This document shows positions 42,587 through 50,699 of a DNA stretch of 64,000 bases, piece by piece. The translations under genes were made by a program, and so were the position numbers. Below the pieces are notes generated by a model. The model was not told where the DNA came from. It searched no databases and saw only the letters and a list, made by a program, of their open reading frames with translations. The first letter of the stretch is position 1, and each line of letters begins with the position of its first letter. Where the stretch lies: contig JAJEBR010000033.1 in NCBI GenBank assembly GCA_022822445.1, positions 124,001 through 188,000 on the forward strand. Direction: 5' to 3'. This DNA comes from Gemmatimonadota bacterium. Lineage in GTDB: Bacteria > Gemmatimonadota > Gemmatimonadetes > Longimicrobiales > Gaopeijiaceae.

Positions 42587-43426
42587 ATGAGTACCGTGAA
42601 GCTCGGAACGCTCGTCGCCGACCCCGGACTTGCCGTCGGGACCGCGGCCGACCCGTGGGAATGCCTCGCGAGCGGTGCCGCGGACCTGCCCGGAGACCAC
42701 GCCGCCGTCGCCGCTGCCCTTGCGGTATCCCGCACGGGCGTCCGCCCGCACCGCAGCTCCCTGGCGGCGCGTGTCGGACTCGTCAACCTCGGTCGCGCCG
42801 CAGGCGACCCGGGACTCGTCCTCCTGCTAACCCCGAAGGGCGGCGCCCGAAGCGCGAACTACCGTGGCACATGGGTGGTCTGGGGACTGCCCCGGCCGTC
42901 GGTCAACCTGTTCGTGGGACCCGCGCTGCAGGGATTTGCATCCGCGGCCGGCGCGACGCTCGACCCCGGGACCGCGCTGCGGATGATCGGATCCAGGTCG
43001 TTCGCCGACATGGACGTGACAATCGACGTAACGGTCGGGCATGTGCTTCGCCCGCTGGTCTACCGCATCTACCCGGACGCACCGCTGCACGAGGTACAGG
43101 GCCTCATGCTTCGGAGAGGGCTCGCCACCATTCCGGTGGTGGGCAAGGACCACCGGTTGGTGGGGGTGATCGCGGCGAGCGATGTGCTGTCACACGTCCT
43201 GCCGGGGAGCGAGGTCAGTGCGGAGCGGCGCGGGCTGGCGGCCCGGGATATCATGAGGCGGGCGGTGCTGTGCGTCTCCGAAGGCGAGAGTCTGGTGGAG
43301 GCGAGCCGCTCCATGATCGCCCGGCAGGTCTCGCGGCTTCCGGTCGTTCGGGATGGCCGGCTGGTGGGGTTCCTCGATCGGGGCACGGTGCTGCACGCGT
43401 TCGCGGACGCCCTGGTGATTCGGTAG
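42587..43426 (+). CDS. CBS-domain protein with divergent N-terminal domain
   Basis: 279 residues. The C-terminal half has two CBS motifs (VGHVLRPLVYRIYPDAPLHE ... LVGVIAASDVLSHV, and DIMRRAVLCVSEGESLVEAS ... GRLVGFLDRGTVLHAF), a module that senses adenine nucleotides and often regulates an attached enzyme or transporter. The N-terminal ~145 residues are not clearly assignable. The layout AVSRTGVRPHRSSLA then LGRAAGDPGLVLLLTP is faintly reminiscent of a degenerate PTS EIIA-type domain lacking its GIAIPH site; this is weak. Located between sucD and ndk, both energy-linked, so an energy-sensing role is plausible but unproven. Confidence 0.8.
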   Translation: MSTVKLGTLVADPGLAVGTAADPWECLASGAADLPGDHAAVAAALAVSRTGVRPHRSSLAARVGLVNLGRAAGDPGLVLLLTPKGGARSANYRGTWVVWGLPRPSVNLFVGPALQGFASAAGATLDPGTALRMIGSRSFADMDVTIDVTVGHVLRPLVYRIYPDAPLHEVQGLMLRRGLATIPVVGKDHRLVGVIAASDVLSHVLPGSEVSAERRGLAARDIMRRAVLCVSEGESLVEASRSMIARQVSRLPVVRDGRLVGFLDRGTVLHAFADALVIR

Positions 43427-43543
43427 GCGTCCCGGCCGGTTCGGCTGAACACTGCGCGGCCGGTTGACTCGCGACGGCACTTCCTGTTCCGTTACCCGTC
43501 GAGTTCGCTCTCTCCGGTCACCTTCACCCCCCACGATCAACGC

Positions 43544-43960
43544 ATGAACCGTACTCTGGCCATCATCAAGCCGGACGCGACCGCCAGCGGCGCGGCCGGG
43601 AAGATCATCGCGCACCTGGAATCCGTCGGGTTCCGCGTGTGTGCGCTCCGCATGCTCACAATGTCCACGGCGCAGGCCCGCTCGTTCTACGACGTGCACC
43701 GGGAGCGCCCCTTCTTTCAGTCGCTGGTCGCCTTCATGACTTCCGGACCGTGCATCCCCATGGCGCTGGAGTCGCCGGACGCCGTCCGCGAGCTTCGCCG
43801 GGTGATCGGCGCGACCGATCCCGCGGAGGCTGCCGAAGGGACCGTGCGCCGGCTCTACGCCGAATCGAAGGAACGCAACGCGATCCACGGGTCGGATTCG
43901 GACGACAACGCCCGCCGTGAGATCGGATTCTTCTTCGCGGAGTCCGAGCTATTGCGGTAG
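43544..43960 (+). CDS. ndk: Nucleoside diphosphate kinase
   Basis: Balances nucleoside triphosphates through a phospho-histidine intermediate. 138 residues: TLAIIKPDATASGAAGKII, the PFFQSLVAFMTSGPC region, and the active site ERNAIHGSDSDDNARREI containing the catalytic His. Length and motifs are typical. Start ATG at 43544 after a 117-base gap with a TTGACT hexamer (43465-43470) but no well-spaced -10. Confidence 0.97.
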   Translation: MNRTLAIIKPDATASGAAGKIIAHLESVGFRVCALRMLTMSTAQARSFYDVHRERPFFQSLVAFMTSGPCIPMALESPDAVRELRRVIGATDPAEAAEGTVRRLYAESKERNAIHGSDSDDNARREIGFFFAESELLR

Positions 43961-43981
43961 CGGCACCGGTTTTGGTATTAT
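43952..43981 (+). promoter_or_regulatory. Putative yceD promoter giving a leaderless transcript
   Basis: TTGCGG (43952-43957), an 18-base spacer and TATTAT (43976-43981). The expected start at about 43987-43990 coincides with the yceD ATG at 43990, and there is no Shine-Dalgarno-like sequence before that ATG. Confidence 0.5.
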
Positions 43982-43983
43982 AG

Positions 43984-44006
43984 AGATCTATGGTGCAGAT
44001 AGATCT
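43984..44006 (+). promoter_or_regulatory. Inverted repeat around the yceD start codon
   Basis: AGATCTAT (43984-43991) and ATAGATCT (43999-44006) are perfect 8-base arms around a 7-base loop. The first two bases of the ATG are the last two of the left arm. In RNA this would hide the start codon; as DNA it could be an operator overlapping the transcription start. Confidence 0.65.
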
Positions 44007-44568
44007 GCTGCGCTTGCGGCAGTGCGGCACGCTGACCCTGGCCGGATCGATCGGTCCGGACTGCGAGCTTTGGTCCGGCTCCGGACTGAGGTTCTCGGGT
44101 CCGGTCGAGGTCGGGGGAACCGCGGCGCTGACGGCTGGCGGCGGAGTCGTCGTGCAGGGCTCCTGGCGGGTGCCGCTCGTCTACGAGTGCGGGCGCTGTC
44201 TCGACGATCTGCAAGTTGCCGTGGAGCGGCCGCTTACGTTGCTGTTCACGCCGGACGGCGGCCGGGAGGACCCGGACGTGCGCATGATCGATGGCCGGGG
44301 GACGGTGCTGGACCTGCAGGATGCGATCCGGGAAGAGATCGTGCTGGAAGCACCGCGGTACTACACTGCCGGTGAGGAAGACGGGCGCTGCACCCGGTGC
44401 GGCACCCCGGTAAAGGAATACAGGAGCGAGCCGCAAGAGGCCGGAAGCGACACGGATCCGCGCTGGGCGGCGTTGAAAGCTCTGCAAACAGACCAGGAAG
44501 AGAACGATGGCGGTTCCCAAGAAACGGGTTTCCAAGCAGCGGAAGCGGAAACGCCGCACGCACGATAA
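43990..44568 (+). CDS. yceD: YceD family protein (DUF177), large-ribosomal-subunit biogenesis
   Basis: 192 residues; family features are the first Cys pair in YECGRCLDDL, the LDLQDAIREEIVLEAP segment, and the second Cys pair CTRCG, forming a presumed zinc site. YceD proteins are encoded before rpmF in very many bacteria and are linked to 23S rRNA/50S accumulation. Starts directly at a predicted transcription start, without a ribosome-binding site, and its last bases overlap rpmF by 62 bases (rpmF start at 44507). That overlap is large; the C-terminal ~20 residues beyond the family core may therefore be a recent extension. Confidence 0.9.
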   Translation: MVQIDLLRLRQCGTLTLAGSIGPDCELWSGSGLRFSGPVEVGGTAALTAGGGVVVQGSWRVPLVYECGRCLDDLQVAVERPLTLLFTPDGGREDPDVRMIDGRGTVLDLQDAIREEIVLEAPRYYTAGEEDGRCTRCGTPVKEYRSEPQEAGSDTDPRWAALKALQTDQEENDGGSQETGFQAAEAETPHAR

Positions 44569-44689
44569 AGCTGTCGAGCCAACGCTCGGAACCTGTTCCC
44601 GCACCGGTGATCCCCAGTTGCGTCACCGGGTTTGTCCCACGTCGGGGATGTACCGAGGCCGGCAGATCTACGAAGTAGAGGACGAGTAG
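44507..44689 (+). CDS. rpmF: 50S ribosomal protein bL32
   Basis: 60 residues: MAVPKKRVSKQRKRKRRTHD, then TCSRTGDPQLRHRVCPTSGM. The Cys-x-x-Cys zinc pairs of classical L32 are reduced to single cysteines (TCSRTG and VCPTSG), so this is probably the zinc-independent variant. AACGATGG precedes the ATG inside yceD. The yceD-rpmF-plsX-fab order is the classic arrangement linking ribosome and lipid synthesis. Confidence 0.95.
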   Translation: MAVPKKRVSKQRKRKRRTHDKAVEPTLGTCSRTGDPQLRHRVCPTSGMYRGRQIYEVEDE

Positions 44690-44748
44690 CGCGCCCCGCG
44701 CCCGGTGCCGGTGCGGATTTCTCCACAGGCCGTCAGGGAATAGTGTCG

Positions 44749-45729
44749 ATGCGAATCGCACTGGACGCAATGGGGACGGACCATGCTCCGGACAGCGAAG
44801 TCGCGGGCGCTGTGGCCGCGGTCGAGCAGCATCCCGATCTCAACATCGTCCTGGTCGGCGACGAGGCCCTTATCACCGGACGGCTGGCGCGCTTCCCCGG
44901 ACATGACCGGATTACCGTCGTACACACGCCGGACCGCATCGCTCCCGACGAACCGCCGGTCTCCGCGCTGCGCCGCGCGCCGCGCTCTTCGATCAACCTC
45001 GGCATCGAGCTCCATAAGGAGGGGGAGGCGGACGCGTTCGTTTCCGCAGGCTCCACCGGGGCGGTCATGGCGGCATCCCAGCTTACCCTGCGTGCCCTGG
45101 ACGGTGTCGACCGCCCTACCCTGGGCACCCCGTTCCCTACCGCGCGCGGGACCACGCTGGTGGTGGACTCGGGTGCGAATGTCGACTGCAAGCCGCAGCA
45201 GCTCTTCCAGTTCGCGCGGCTCGGCGCGATCTACATGCACGACGTGGCAGGAGTGGCGCGCCCGGCGGTCGGGCTGCTGAACGTCGGGTCCGAGCCGTTG
45301 AAGGGAACGGAGTCGGTGCAGGCCGCGCACCGCCTGCTCGCCGACAGCGACCTCAACTTCGTCGGCAACGTCGAAGGGCGGGACATCATCCACCACGGGT
45401 GCGATGTCCTCGTGTGTGACGGCTTCATCGGCAACATTCTCCTCAAGTTCTACGAGTCGACGGCGTCGTTCGTGGCGGACACCATGCGGTCGCGGCTGGC
45501 CGAAGACGGCCTTGACCCGCGGCTGGATGGGTTGTTTAGTGGATTCGACTACGCCGAGTACGGAGGCGTCCCGTTGCTGGGCGTGAACGGCGTCAGCATC
45601 GTCTGCCACGGCGCCTCGTCGCCGCGGGCGATCAAGGAGGCTGTCGGCGTGGCCAAACGGGCCGTCGACAGCCGCATGGTTTCACACATGGCGCGGGACC
45701 TCGCAGCCGGACAGATTGGTAACGCATGA
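44749..45729 (+). CDS. plsX: Phosphate acyltransferase PlsX
   Basis: Transfers acyl groups from acyl-ACP to phosphate, giving acyl-phosphate for phospholipid synthesis. 326 residues with RIALDAMGTDHAPDSEVAGA, SSINLGIELHKEGEADAFVSAGSTGA (shown in two pieces: SSINLGIELHK and FVSAGSTGAVMAAS), LLNVGSEPLKG, and CDGFIGNILLKFYE. The GTG at 44743 is a possible start two codons upstream. AGGGA lies 8-12 bases before. Its stop overlaps fabH (ATGA). Confidence 0.96.
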   Translation: MRIALDAMGTDHAPDSEVAGAVAAVEQHPDLNIVLVGDEALITGRLARFPGHDRITVVHTPDRIAPDEPPVSALRRAPRSSINLGIELHKEGEADAFVSAGSTGAVMAASQLTLRALDGVDRPTLGTPFPTARGTTLVVDSGANVDCKPQQLFQFARLGAIYMHDVAGVARPAVGLLNVGSEPLKGTESVQAAHRLLADSDLNFVGNVEGRDIIHHGCDVLVCDGFIGNILLKFYESTASFVADTMRSRLAEDGLDPRLDGLFSGFDYAEYGGVPLLGVNGVSIVCHGASSPRAIKEAVGVAKRAVDSRMVSHMARDLAAGQIGNA

Positions 45730-46721
45730 TGACCAGGCAGCCACTGGCGAGCATTTCGGCAACCGCCCGGTTCCTGCCGGACAACGTGCTGACCAACGCC
45801 GAACTCGAACGGATGGTCGACACCAGCGACGCGTGGATCCGCGAGCGCACCGGTATCCGGGAGCGCCGGATCGCGCCACCCGAGATGGGGGTCGTGGCAA
45901 TGGGGGAGGTGGCGGCGCAGCGGGCCCTGGACAAGGCCGGGCTCACTCCGGCCGATGTCGATGTCCTCATCGTCACCACCGCGACCCCCGACCGGCTGCT
46001 TCCCGCCACCGCCTGCGAAATCCAGGCCGCCATCGGAGCCTCCGGGCGTTGCTATGCCTACGACCTGCAGGCGGCCTGCACGGGCTTTCTCTATGCGCTC
46101 TCCGTCGCTGAGGGGCACATCGCCGCCGGGCAGGCCGAGAACGTCCTTCTGGTGGCCACCGAGAAGATGTCGGTGATCACGAACTGGGAGGACCGATCGT
46201 CGTGCATCCTCTTCGGCGATGGCGCGGGCGCGGCGGTGGTTCAGCCTTCGCGGAACGGGGAGGGGGTGCTTTCGAGCCACCACCGTTCCAACGGGGACCT
46301 CGCACCGCTCCTGCTCCGGCGCGCCGGGGGCGGGGCGCTGCCACTGACACCGGAGCGGATTCACAACCAGGAGCACATGCTGGAGATGTCCGGGCCCGAG
46401 GTCTTCAAGGCGGCGGTCAAGTCCATGGCCACGGCCGGACGCAAGGTGATGAAAGAGGCCGGAGTGACCGCGGACGATATCGACATCCTGGTTCCGCACC
46501 AGGCCAACATCCGGATCATCGAGTCGACCGCCAGGTACGCGCGCATCCCCATGGACCGGGTCTTCGTCAACCTGCAGCACTACGGGAACATCTCCTCGGC
46601 GACGATCCCCGTCGGACTGGACGAGGCGATCGAGGAGGGCCGCATCGGGCCCGGTTCGATTGTGCTGATGACCGCGTTCGGTGCAGGGCTCACCTGGGGC
46701 GCCACGCTGGTGCGCTGGTAG
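45726..46721 (+). CDS. fabH: 3-oxoacyl-ACP synthase III (KAS III)
   Basis: Starts fatty-acid synthesis by condensing acetyl-CoA with malonyl-ACP. 331 residues; catalytic Cys in DLQAACTGFLYAL, His in LVPHQANIRI, Asn in QHYGNISSATIP, and RTGIRERRI near the N-terminus. Complete, normal length. Coupled to plsX by ATGA. Confidence 0.97.
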   Translation: MMTRQPLASISATARFLPDNVLTNAELERMVDTSDAWIRERTGIRERRIAPPEMGVVAMGEVAAQRALDKAGLTPADVDVLIVTTATPDRLLPATACEIQAAIGASGRCYAYDLQAACTGFLYALSVAEGHIAAGQAENVLLVATEKMSVITNWEDRSSCILFGDGAGAAVVQPSRNGEGVLSSHHRSNGDLAPLLLRRAGGGALPLTPERIHNQEHMLEMSGPEVFKAAVKSMATAGRKVMKEAGVTADDIDILVPHQANIRIIESTARYARIPMDRVFVNLQHYGNISSATIPVGLDEAIEEGRIGPGSIVLMTAFGAGLTWGATLVRW

Positions 46722-46766
46722 ACCCGGCCGATTGACCCCACAGGTGGCGTGCCCGGAGATGAACCC

Positions 46767-47696
46767 TTGAGGCGCGGACTGCTGTTCCCGGGACAGGGTT
46801 CCCAGCATGTCGGCATGGGGCAGGGGTTGGCCGAACGTTTCCCGGCCGCGCGGGAGACCTTCGAGGAGGCGGACGACACTCTCGGATTCGCCCTGTCGAG
46901 GCTGGCCTGGGAGGGCCCCCTGGAGGTGCTCACCTCTACCGAAAACGCCCAGGCCGCGTTGTACGTCCATTCCCTGGCGGCCTACAGGGTGGTACGGGAG
47001 CGGCTTGGGCCCGTGGCCGCGGCTGCCGGGCATTCGCTGGGCGAGCTCTCCGCGCACGGTGCCGCCGGCACGTGGAGCTTCGCCGACGGGCTGCGCGCGG
47101 TGAGGCTGCGCGGCAAGCTGATGGCGCGGGCAGGGGACTCCGCGCCCGGAACCATGGCCGCCGTGCTCGGCCTGCGGGAGGACGCGATCGTCGAATTGTG
47201 CGAGAGCGCCGCCGCCGCCGGCCTGATCGTGGTGCCCGCAAACCTCAACGCGCCGGGCCAGGTGGTCGTGAGCGGCGAGCGTCGCGGCATCGAGTGGATT
47301 TCGGCCGGGGCGAAGAAGATGGGGGCCAGGCGGGTGGTGGAGCTGTCGGTGTCGGCGGCCTTTCATTCGCCGCTGATGGCTCCGGCCGCCGAGACCTTCC
47401 GCGAGGCGCTGGAACGTACGACCTTCCATCGGCCGCGCTTCCCCGTCGTCTCCAATGTCACGGCGGAGCCGGCGGAGGAACCCGAGCACATCCGGGAGCT
47501 GCTGGTGCGGCAGCTCACCGCGCCGGTCCGATGGATCGAGTGCGTCGGGCGGATGCGCGCCCTGGGGGTGGAGAGCTTCGCCGAACTCGGCCCCGGCAAG
47601 GTGCTTGCAGGCCTCAATCGGCGGAATGCGAAGGGGGTGCCGACGGTCTCCCTCGGCACACCTGAATCAATCGATCGGATGGAGTCAGCAGAATGA
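46767..47696 (+). CDS. fabD: Malonyl-CoA-ACP transacylase
   Basis: 309 residues from the TTG at 46767, chosen because GGAG (46755-46758) stands 8 bases upstream and the protein then begins RRGLLFPGQGSQ as in the family; the frame also contains a GTG at 46749, which has no properly spaced site. Active-site Ser90 in GHSLGE, the oxyanion Gln in PGQGSQ, catalytic His in AAFHSPLM. Loads malonate onto ACP for FabH and FabF. Its stop overlaps the fabG ATG. Confidence 0.96.
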   Translation: MRRGLLFPGQGSQHVGMGQGLAERFPAARETFEEADDTLGFALSRLAWEGPLEVLTSTENAQAALYVHSLAAYRVVRERLGPVAAAAGHSLGELSAHGAAGTWSFADGLRAVRLRGKLMARAGDSAPGTMAAVLGLREDAIVELCESAAAAGLIVVPANLNAPGQVVVSGERRGIEWISAGAKKMGARRVVELSVSAAFHSPLMAPAAETFREALERTTFHRPRFPVVSNVTAEPAEEPEHIRELLVRQLTAPVRWIECVGRMRALGVESFAELGPGKVLAGLNRRNAKGVPTVSLGTPESIDRMESAE

Positions 47697-48535
47697 CGAC
47701 AACGGACGAATTCGCCGGCGCTGCGGCCGGGCCGCGGGAATCCGGCAGGTCGGGGGGGGACGGCAATGCGGGATCGGCGGGCCGGAAGGCGTCGGGCAGC
47801 CGCGAACTGGCCGGTGCCGTCGCGGTCGTAACCGGGGGATCGCGGGGGATCGGCCTGGCCGTGTCGGCCGAGCTGGCGCGTGCGGGGGCGAAGGTGGCGG
47901 TGCTGGCCCTCAACGCCGAGCGGGCGGCAGCCGCGGCCGCCTCGCTCGAAGGCGAGGGGCACGTCGCGCACTCCTGCGATGTCGCCGATGCCGCCGCGTG
48001 CAAGACGGTCGTGCGACAGGTGCAGAAGTCGCTCGGGCCCATCACCATCCTTGTGAACAACGCCGGCGTCACCCGCGACAACATTCTTCTGAGGATGCGC
48101 GACGAGGAGTGGTCGCAGGTGGTTTCCACCAACCTCGGGGGCGCCTTCAACATGAGCCGGGCGGTGGCCCGCGGGATGATGAAGCGCCGCGACGGGTCGA
48201 TCATCAACATCTCCTCGGTGATCGGGCTCATCGGCAACGCCGGCCAGGCGAACTACGCGGCGTCGAAGGCGGGGCTGCACGGGCTCACCCGCTCGGTCGC
48301 CCGTGAGCTCGCGTCGCGCAACGTTCGCTGCAACGCGGTCGCTCCGGGGTTCATCCGGACCGACATGACCGCGGCGCTGGGCGAAGCGGCGGCCACGGAG
48401 CTGAGGCAGCGCATCCCCCTGGACCGCCTCGGCGAACCCGAAGACGTAGCGGGAGTGGTCCGGTTTCTGGCCGGACCGGAGGCGCGTTATATTACCGGCC
48501 AGGTCATTGCGGTAGACGGAGGCATGGCGATGTAG
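47693..48535 (+). CDS. fabG: 3-oxoacyl-ACP reductase
   Basis: NADPH-dependent reduction of 3-oxoacyl-ACP. 280 residues, with TGGSRGIGLAVS, NNAGVTRDN, the catalytic SVIGLIGNAGQANYAASKAG segment (Ser, Tyr, Lys) and VAPGFIRTDMT. A low-complexity N-terminal extension of about 38 residues (GPRESGRSGGDGNAGSAGRK) precedes the fold; since the ATG overlaps the fabD stop, the extension is probably real. Located between fabD and acpP, so this is the fatty-acid enzyme rather than the SDR at 6.7 kb. Confidence 0.96.
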   Translation: MTTTDEFAGAAAGPRESGRSGGDGNAGSAGRKASGSRELAGAVAVVTGGSRGIGLAVSAELARAGAKVAVLALNAERAAAAAASLEGEGHVAHSCDVADAAACKTVVRQVQKSLGPITILVNNAGVTRDNILLRMRDEEWSQVVSTNLGGAFNMSRAVARGMMKRRDGSIINISSVIGLIGNAGQANYAASKAGLHGLTRSVARELASRNVRCNAVAPGFIRTDMTAALGEAAATELRQRIPLDRLGEPEDVAGVVRFLAGPEARYITGQVIAVDGGMAM

Positions 48536-48616
48536 GCGGGCCGGCCCACCCGGAGACCGGAGCCGGCGGCACGTCAAAACCACATCAGCAGTAACATACC
48601 CACGGAGAAAGCAAGC

Positions 48617-48859
48617 ATGTCCGACACCGCGGAAGCGAGGGTCAGGGAGATCATCATCGATGAACTCGGCGTAGAGGCCGACAAGGTCACCACGGACGCA
48701 TCGTTCGTCGACGACCTCGGGGCGGACTCTCTCGATACGGTTGAACTCGTCATGGCGTTCGAGGAAGAATTCGAAATCGACATCCCCGACGAGGATGCGG
48801 AGAAGATGCGCACCGTCGGCGAGGCCGTCGCCTACATCGAGCAGCACGCGGAATCCTGA
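48617..48859 (+). CDS. acpP: Acyl carrier protein
   Basis: 80 residues, acidic, four-helix type. The phosphopantetheine attachment motif is [12 protein letters not shown] with Ser38. Strong similarity of layout to standard ACP ([31 protein letters not shown]). Preceded by an 81-base gap that is relatively AT-rich just before the ATG (CATCAGCAGTAACATACCC), where an abundant transcript could be controlled. Central carrier for every enzyme of this cluster. Confidence 0.98.
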   Translation: MSDTAEARVREIIIDELGVEADKVTTDASFVDDLGADSLDTVELVMAFEEEFEIDIPDEDAEKMRTVGEAVAYIEQHAES

Positions 48860-48883
48860 CGGGGATTGACAGGAACCCCCAGA

Positions 48884-48901
48884 GTGCTCGGCTGCTAGCA
48901 C
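48884..48901 (+). promoter_or_regulatory. Small hairpin directly before the fabF GTG
   Basis: GTGCT (48884-48888) and AGCAC (48897-48901) flank an 8-base loop and end one base before the fabF start codon. No Shine-Dalgarno-like sequence precedes the start, so the stem may influence initiation or simply be chance. Confidence 0.35.
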
Positions 48902-48902
48902 C

Positions 48903-50156
48903 GTGAACGGGAGGCGGAGGGTCGCCATTACCGGCATGGGGATGGTCACACCGGTCGGGCAGGATGTGCAGTCGAGCTGGGATGCGCTGGTCGCCGGCAG
49001 ATCGGGCGGGGGGGCCATCACGCTCTTCGATTCCGAAGGGTTCTCCACTCGCATCGCCTGCGAAGTGAAGGACTTCGATCCAGTCGACTGGATGGGCCGG
49101 AAGGAGGCCCGCCGGTGCGACCGCTATGGGCAGTTCGGGGTGGCCGCCGCGGTTCAGGCCATGGAATCGGCGGGACTCTCGGGTCCGCCGCCCGGCTGTG
49201 ACGCGAACGCTTTCGGGGTACTGATCGGGAGCGGCATCGGCGGGATCGCCACGCTGGAGAAGAACTGCCGAACCCTCTTCGACCGGGGGCCCGGCCGCGT
49301 CAGCCCCTTCCTGATTCCGATGCTCATCGCGGACATCGCCGCCGGGCTGGTCTCGATCCGTTACGGGCTGCGCGGACCCAACTACGCCACCGTGTCCGCC
49401 TGTGCCTCGAGTGCGCACGCCATCGGAGATGCGGCCCGGTACATCCAGGAAGGGCGGGCCGAGCTGATGGTGGCGGGAGGCGCGGAAGCGGCTGTGGCGC
49501 CGATCTCGGTCGCCGGGTTCGCATCCATGAAGGCGCTTTCGACCCGCAACGACGACCCCGCGGGCGCCAGCCGCCCTTTCGACGCGACGCGCGACGGCTT
49601 CGTGATCGGCGAGGGCGCCGGGTGCCTGGTGCTCGAGGAGATGGAGCGGGCACGGGCCCGCGGCGTGGAGATCCTCGGAGAGGTGGTGGGCTACGGGCCC
49701 ACCGGCGACGCCTACCACATGACGGCCCCGCTCCCGGGAGGAGAGGGGGCGCTCAGCGCCATGCGGATCGCGCTCGAGGACGCCGGCCTCGGTGCGGACG
49801 ACGTCGACTACATCAACGCCCACGGCACCTCCACCCCGCTGAACGACCGCGCCGAGACCGGGGCGATCAAGGCGCTGCTCGGTCCGCGCGCCTACGACAT
49901 CGTCGTCGGCTCGACCAAGTCGATGACCGGCCACCTCCTCGGAGCCGCCGGCGCGGTCGAAGCGGTCATCTGCGTGCTCGCGTGCCGCACCGGAGTGATC
50001 CCCCCCACCATCAACTTCACCACCCCGGACGACGACTGCGACCTGGAGTACGCGCACGGCGGTCCCATCGAGCGTCCGGTCAACGTCGCGCTGAACAACT
50101 CCTTCGGCTTCGGCGGCCACAACGTCTGCCTCGCGATCCGGAAGTACGAGGAGTAG
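48903..50156 (+). CDS. fabF: 3-oxoacyl-ACP synthase II (KAS II)
   Basis: Elongating condensing enzyme. 417 residues; catalytic Cys in TVSACASSAHAIGD, the two His in NAHGTSTPLND and NNSFGFGGHN, and the Lys in GSTKSMTGHLLGAAG. Starts at a GTG giving MNGRRRVAITGMGMVTPVG. Complete; typical length. Last gene of the fatty-acid block; fabZ and fabI are not in this window. Confidence 0.97.
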   Translation: MNGRRRVAITGMGMVTPVGQDVQSSWDALVAGRSGGGAITLFDSEGFSTRIACEVKDFDPVDWMGRKEARRCDRYGQFGVAAAVQAMESAGLSGPPPGCDANAFGVLIGSGIGGIATLEKNCRTLFDRGPGRVSPFLIPMLIADIAAGLVSIRYGLRGPNYATVSACASSAHAIGDAARYIQEGRAELMVAGGAEAAVAPISVAGFASMKALSTRNDDPAGASRPFDATRDGFVIGEGAGCLVLEEMERARARGVEILGEVVGYGPTGDAYHMTAPLPGGEGALSAMRIALEDAGLGADDVDYINAHGTSTPLNDRAETGAIKALLGPRAYDIVVGSTKSMTGHLLGAAGAVEAVICVLACRTGVIPPTINFTTPDDDCDLEYAHGGPIERPVNVALNNSFGFGGHNVCLAIRKYEE

Positions 50157-50183
50157 GTGACGAGGGCCGCCACGGGTTCGTAG

Positions 50184-50681
50184 TTGGGTGCCGGGGCCGC
50201 CTTCCGCGTCGGGATCGGGTACGATTCCCACCGTTTCGACCCCGGCCGCCGCCTTGTGCTCGGCGGCGTGCACTTCCCGGATGCGCCCGGGCTGCGCGGC
50301 TTTTCGGACGGGGACGCCGTCGCGCACGCGGTGATCGACGCGCTGCTCGGGGCCGCGTGCCTCGGCGACATCGGCACGCACTTCCCGCCGGGCGAGGAGG
50401 CGTGGCGCGGAGCCGATTCGATGGAGCTGCTGGCCCGCGCGGTGGCGCTGCTGCGCGGGGAGGGGTGGCGGGTGGGCAACGTGGACGTGACGGTGATCTG
50501 CGAGCGGCCGCGGGTCGGTCCGCGCGCCGCCGAGATGCGGGCCGCGCTGGCGGGGCGGCTGGGGGTGGGGGTGGGCGCCGTGTCGGTGAAGGGCAAGAGC
50601 AACGAGGGGATGGGGTGGATCGGGCGGGGTGAGGGGATCGCGGTGTGCGCCGTGGCGGCGCTGCAGGGCGGGGGCGGCTGA
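50184..50681 (+). CDS. ispF: 2-C-methyl-D-erythritol 2,4-cyclodiphosphate synthase
   Basis: Fifth step of the non-mevalonate isoprenoid pathway. 165 residues; metal ligands in GIGYDSHRFDPG (Asp and His), LGDIGTHFPPGEE, and the C-terminal KGKSNEGMGWIGRGEGIAVCAV. The only start in frame is a TTG at 50184, with no strong ribosome-binding site. Unusually not fused to or next to ispD; ispE lies 36 kb upstream. Confidence 0.94.
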   Translation: MGAGAAFRVGIGYDSHRFDPGRRLVLGGVHFPDAPGLRGFSDGDAVAHAVIDALLGAACLGDIGTHFPPGEEAWRGADSMELLARAVALLRGEGWRVGNVDVTVICERPRVGPRAAEMRAALAGRLGVGVGAVSVKGKSNEGMGWIGRGEGIAVCAVAALQGGGG

Positions 50682-50699
50682 GGGGCCGCGGAGCCGACC

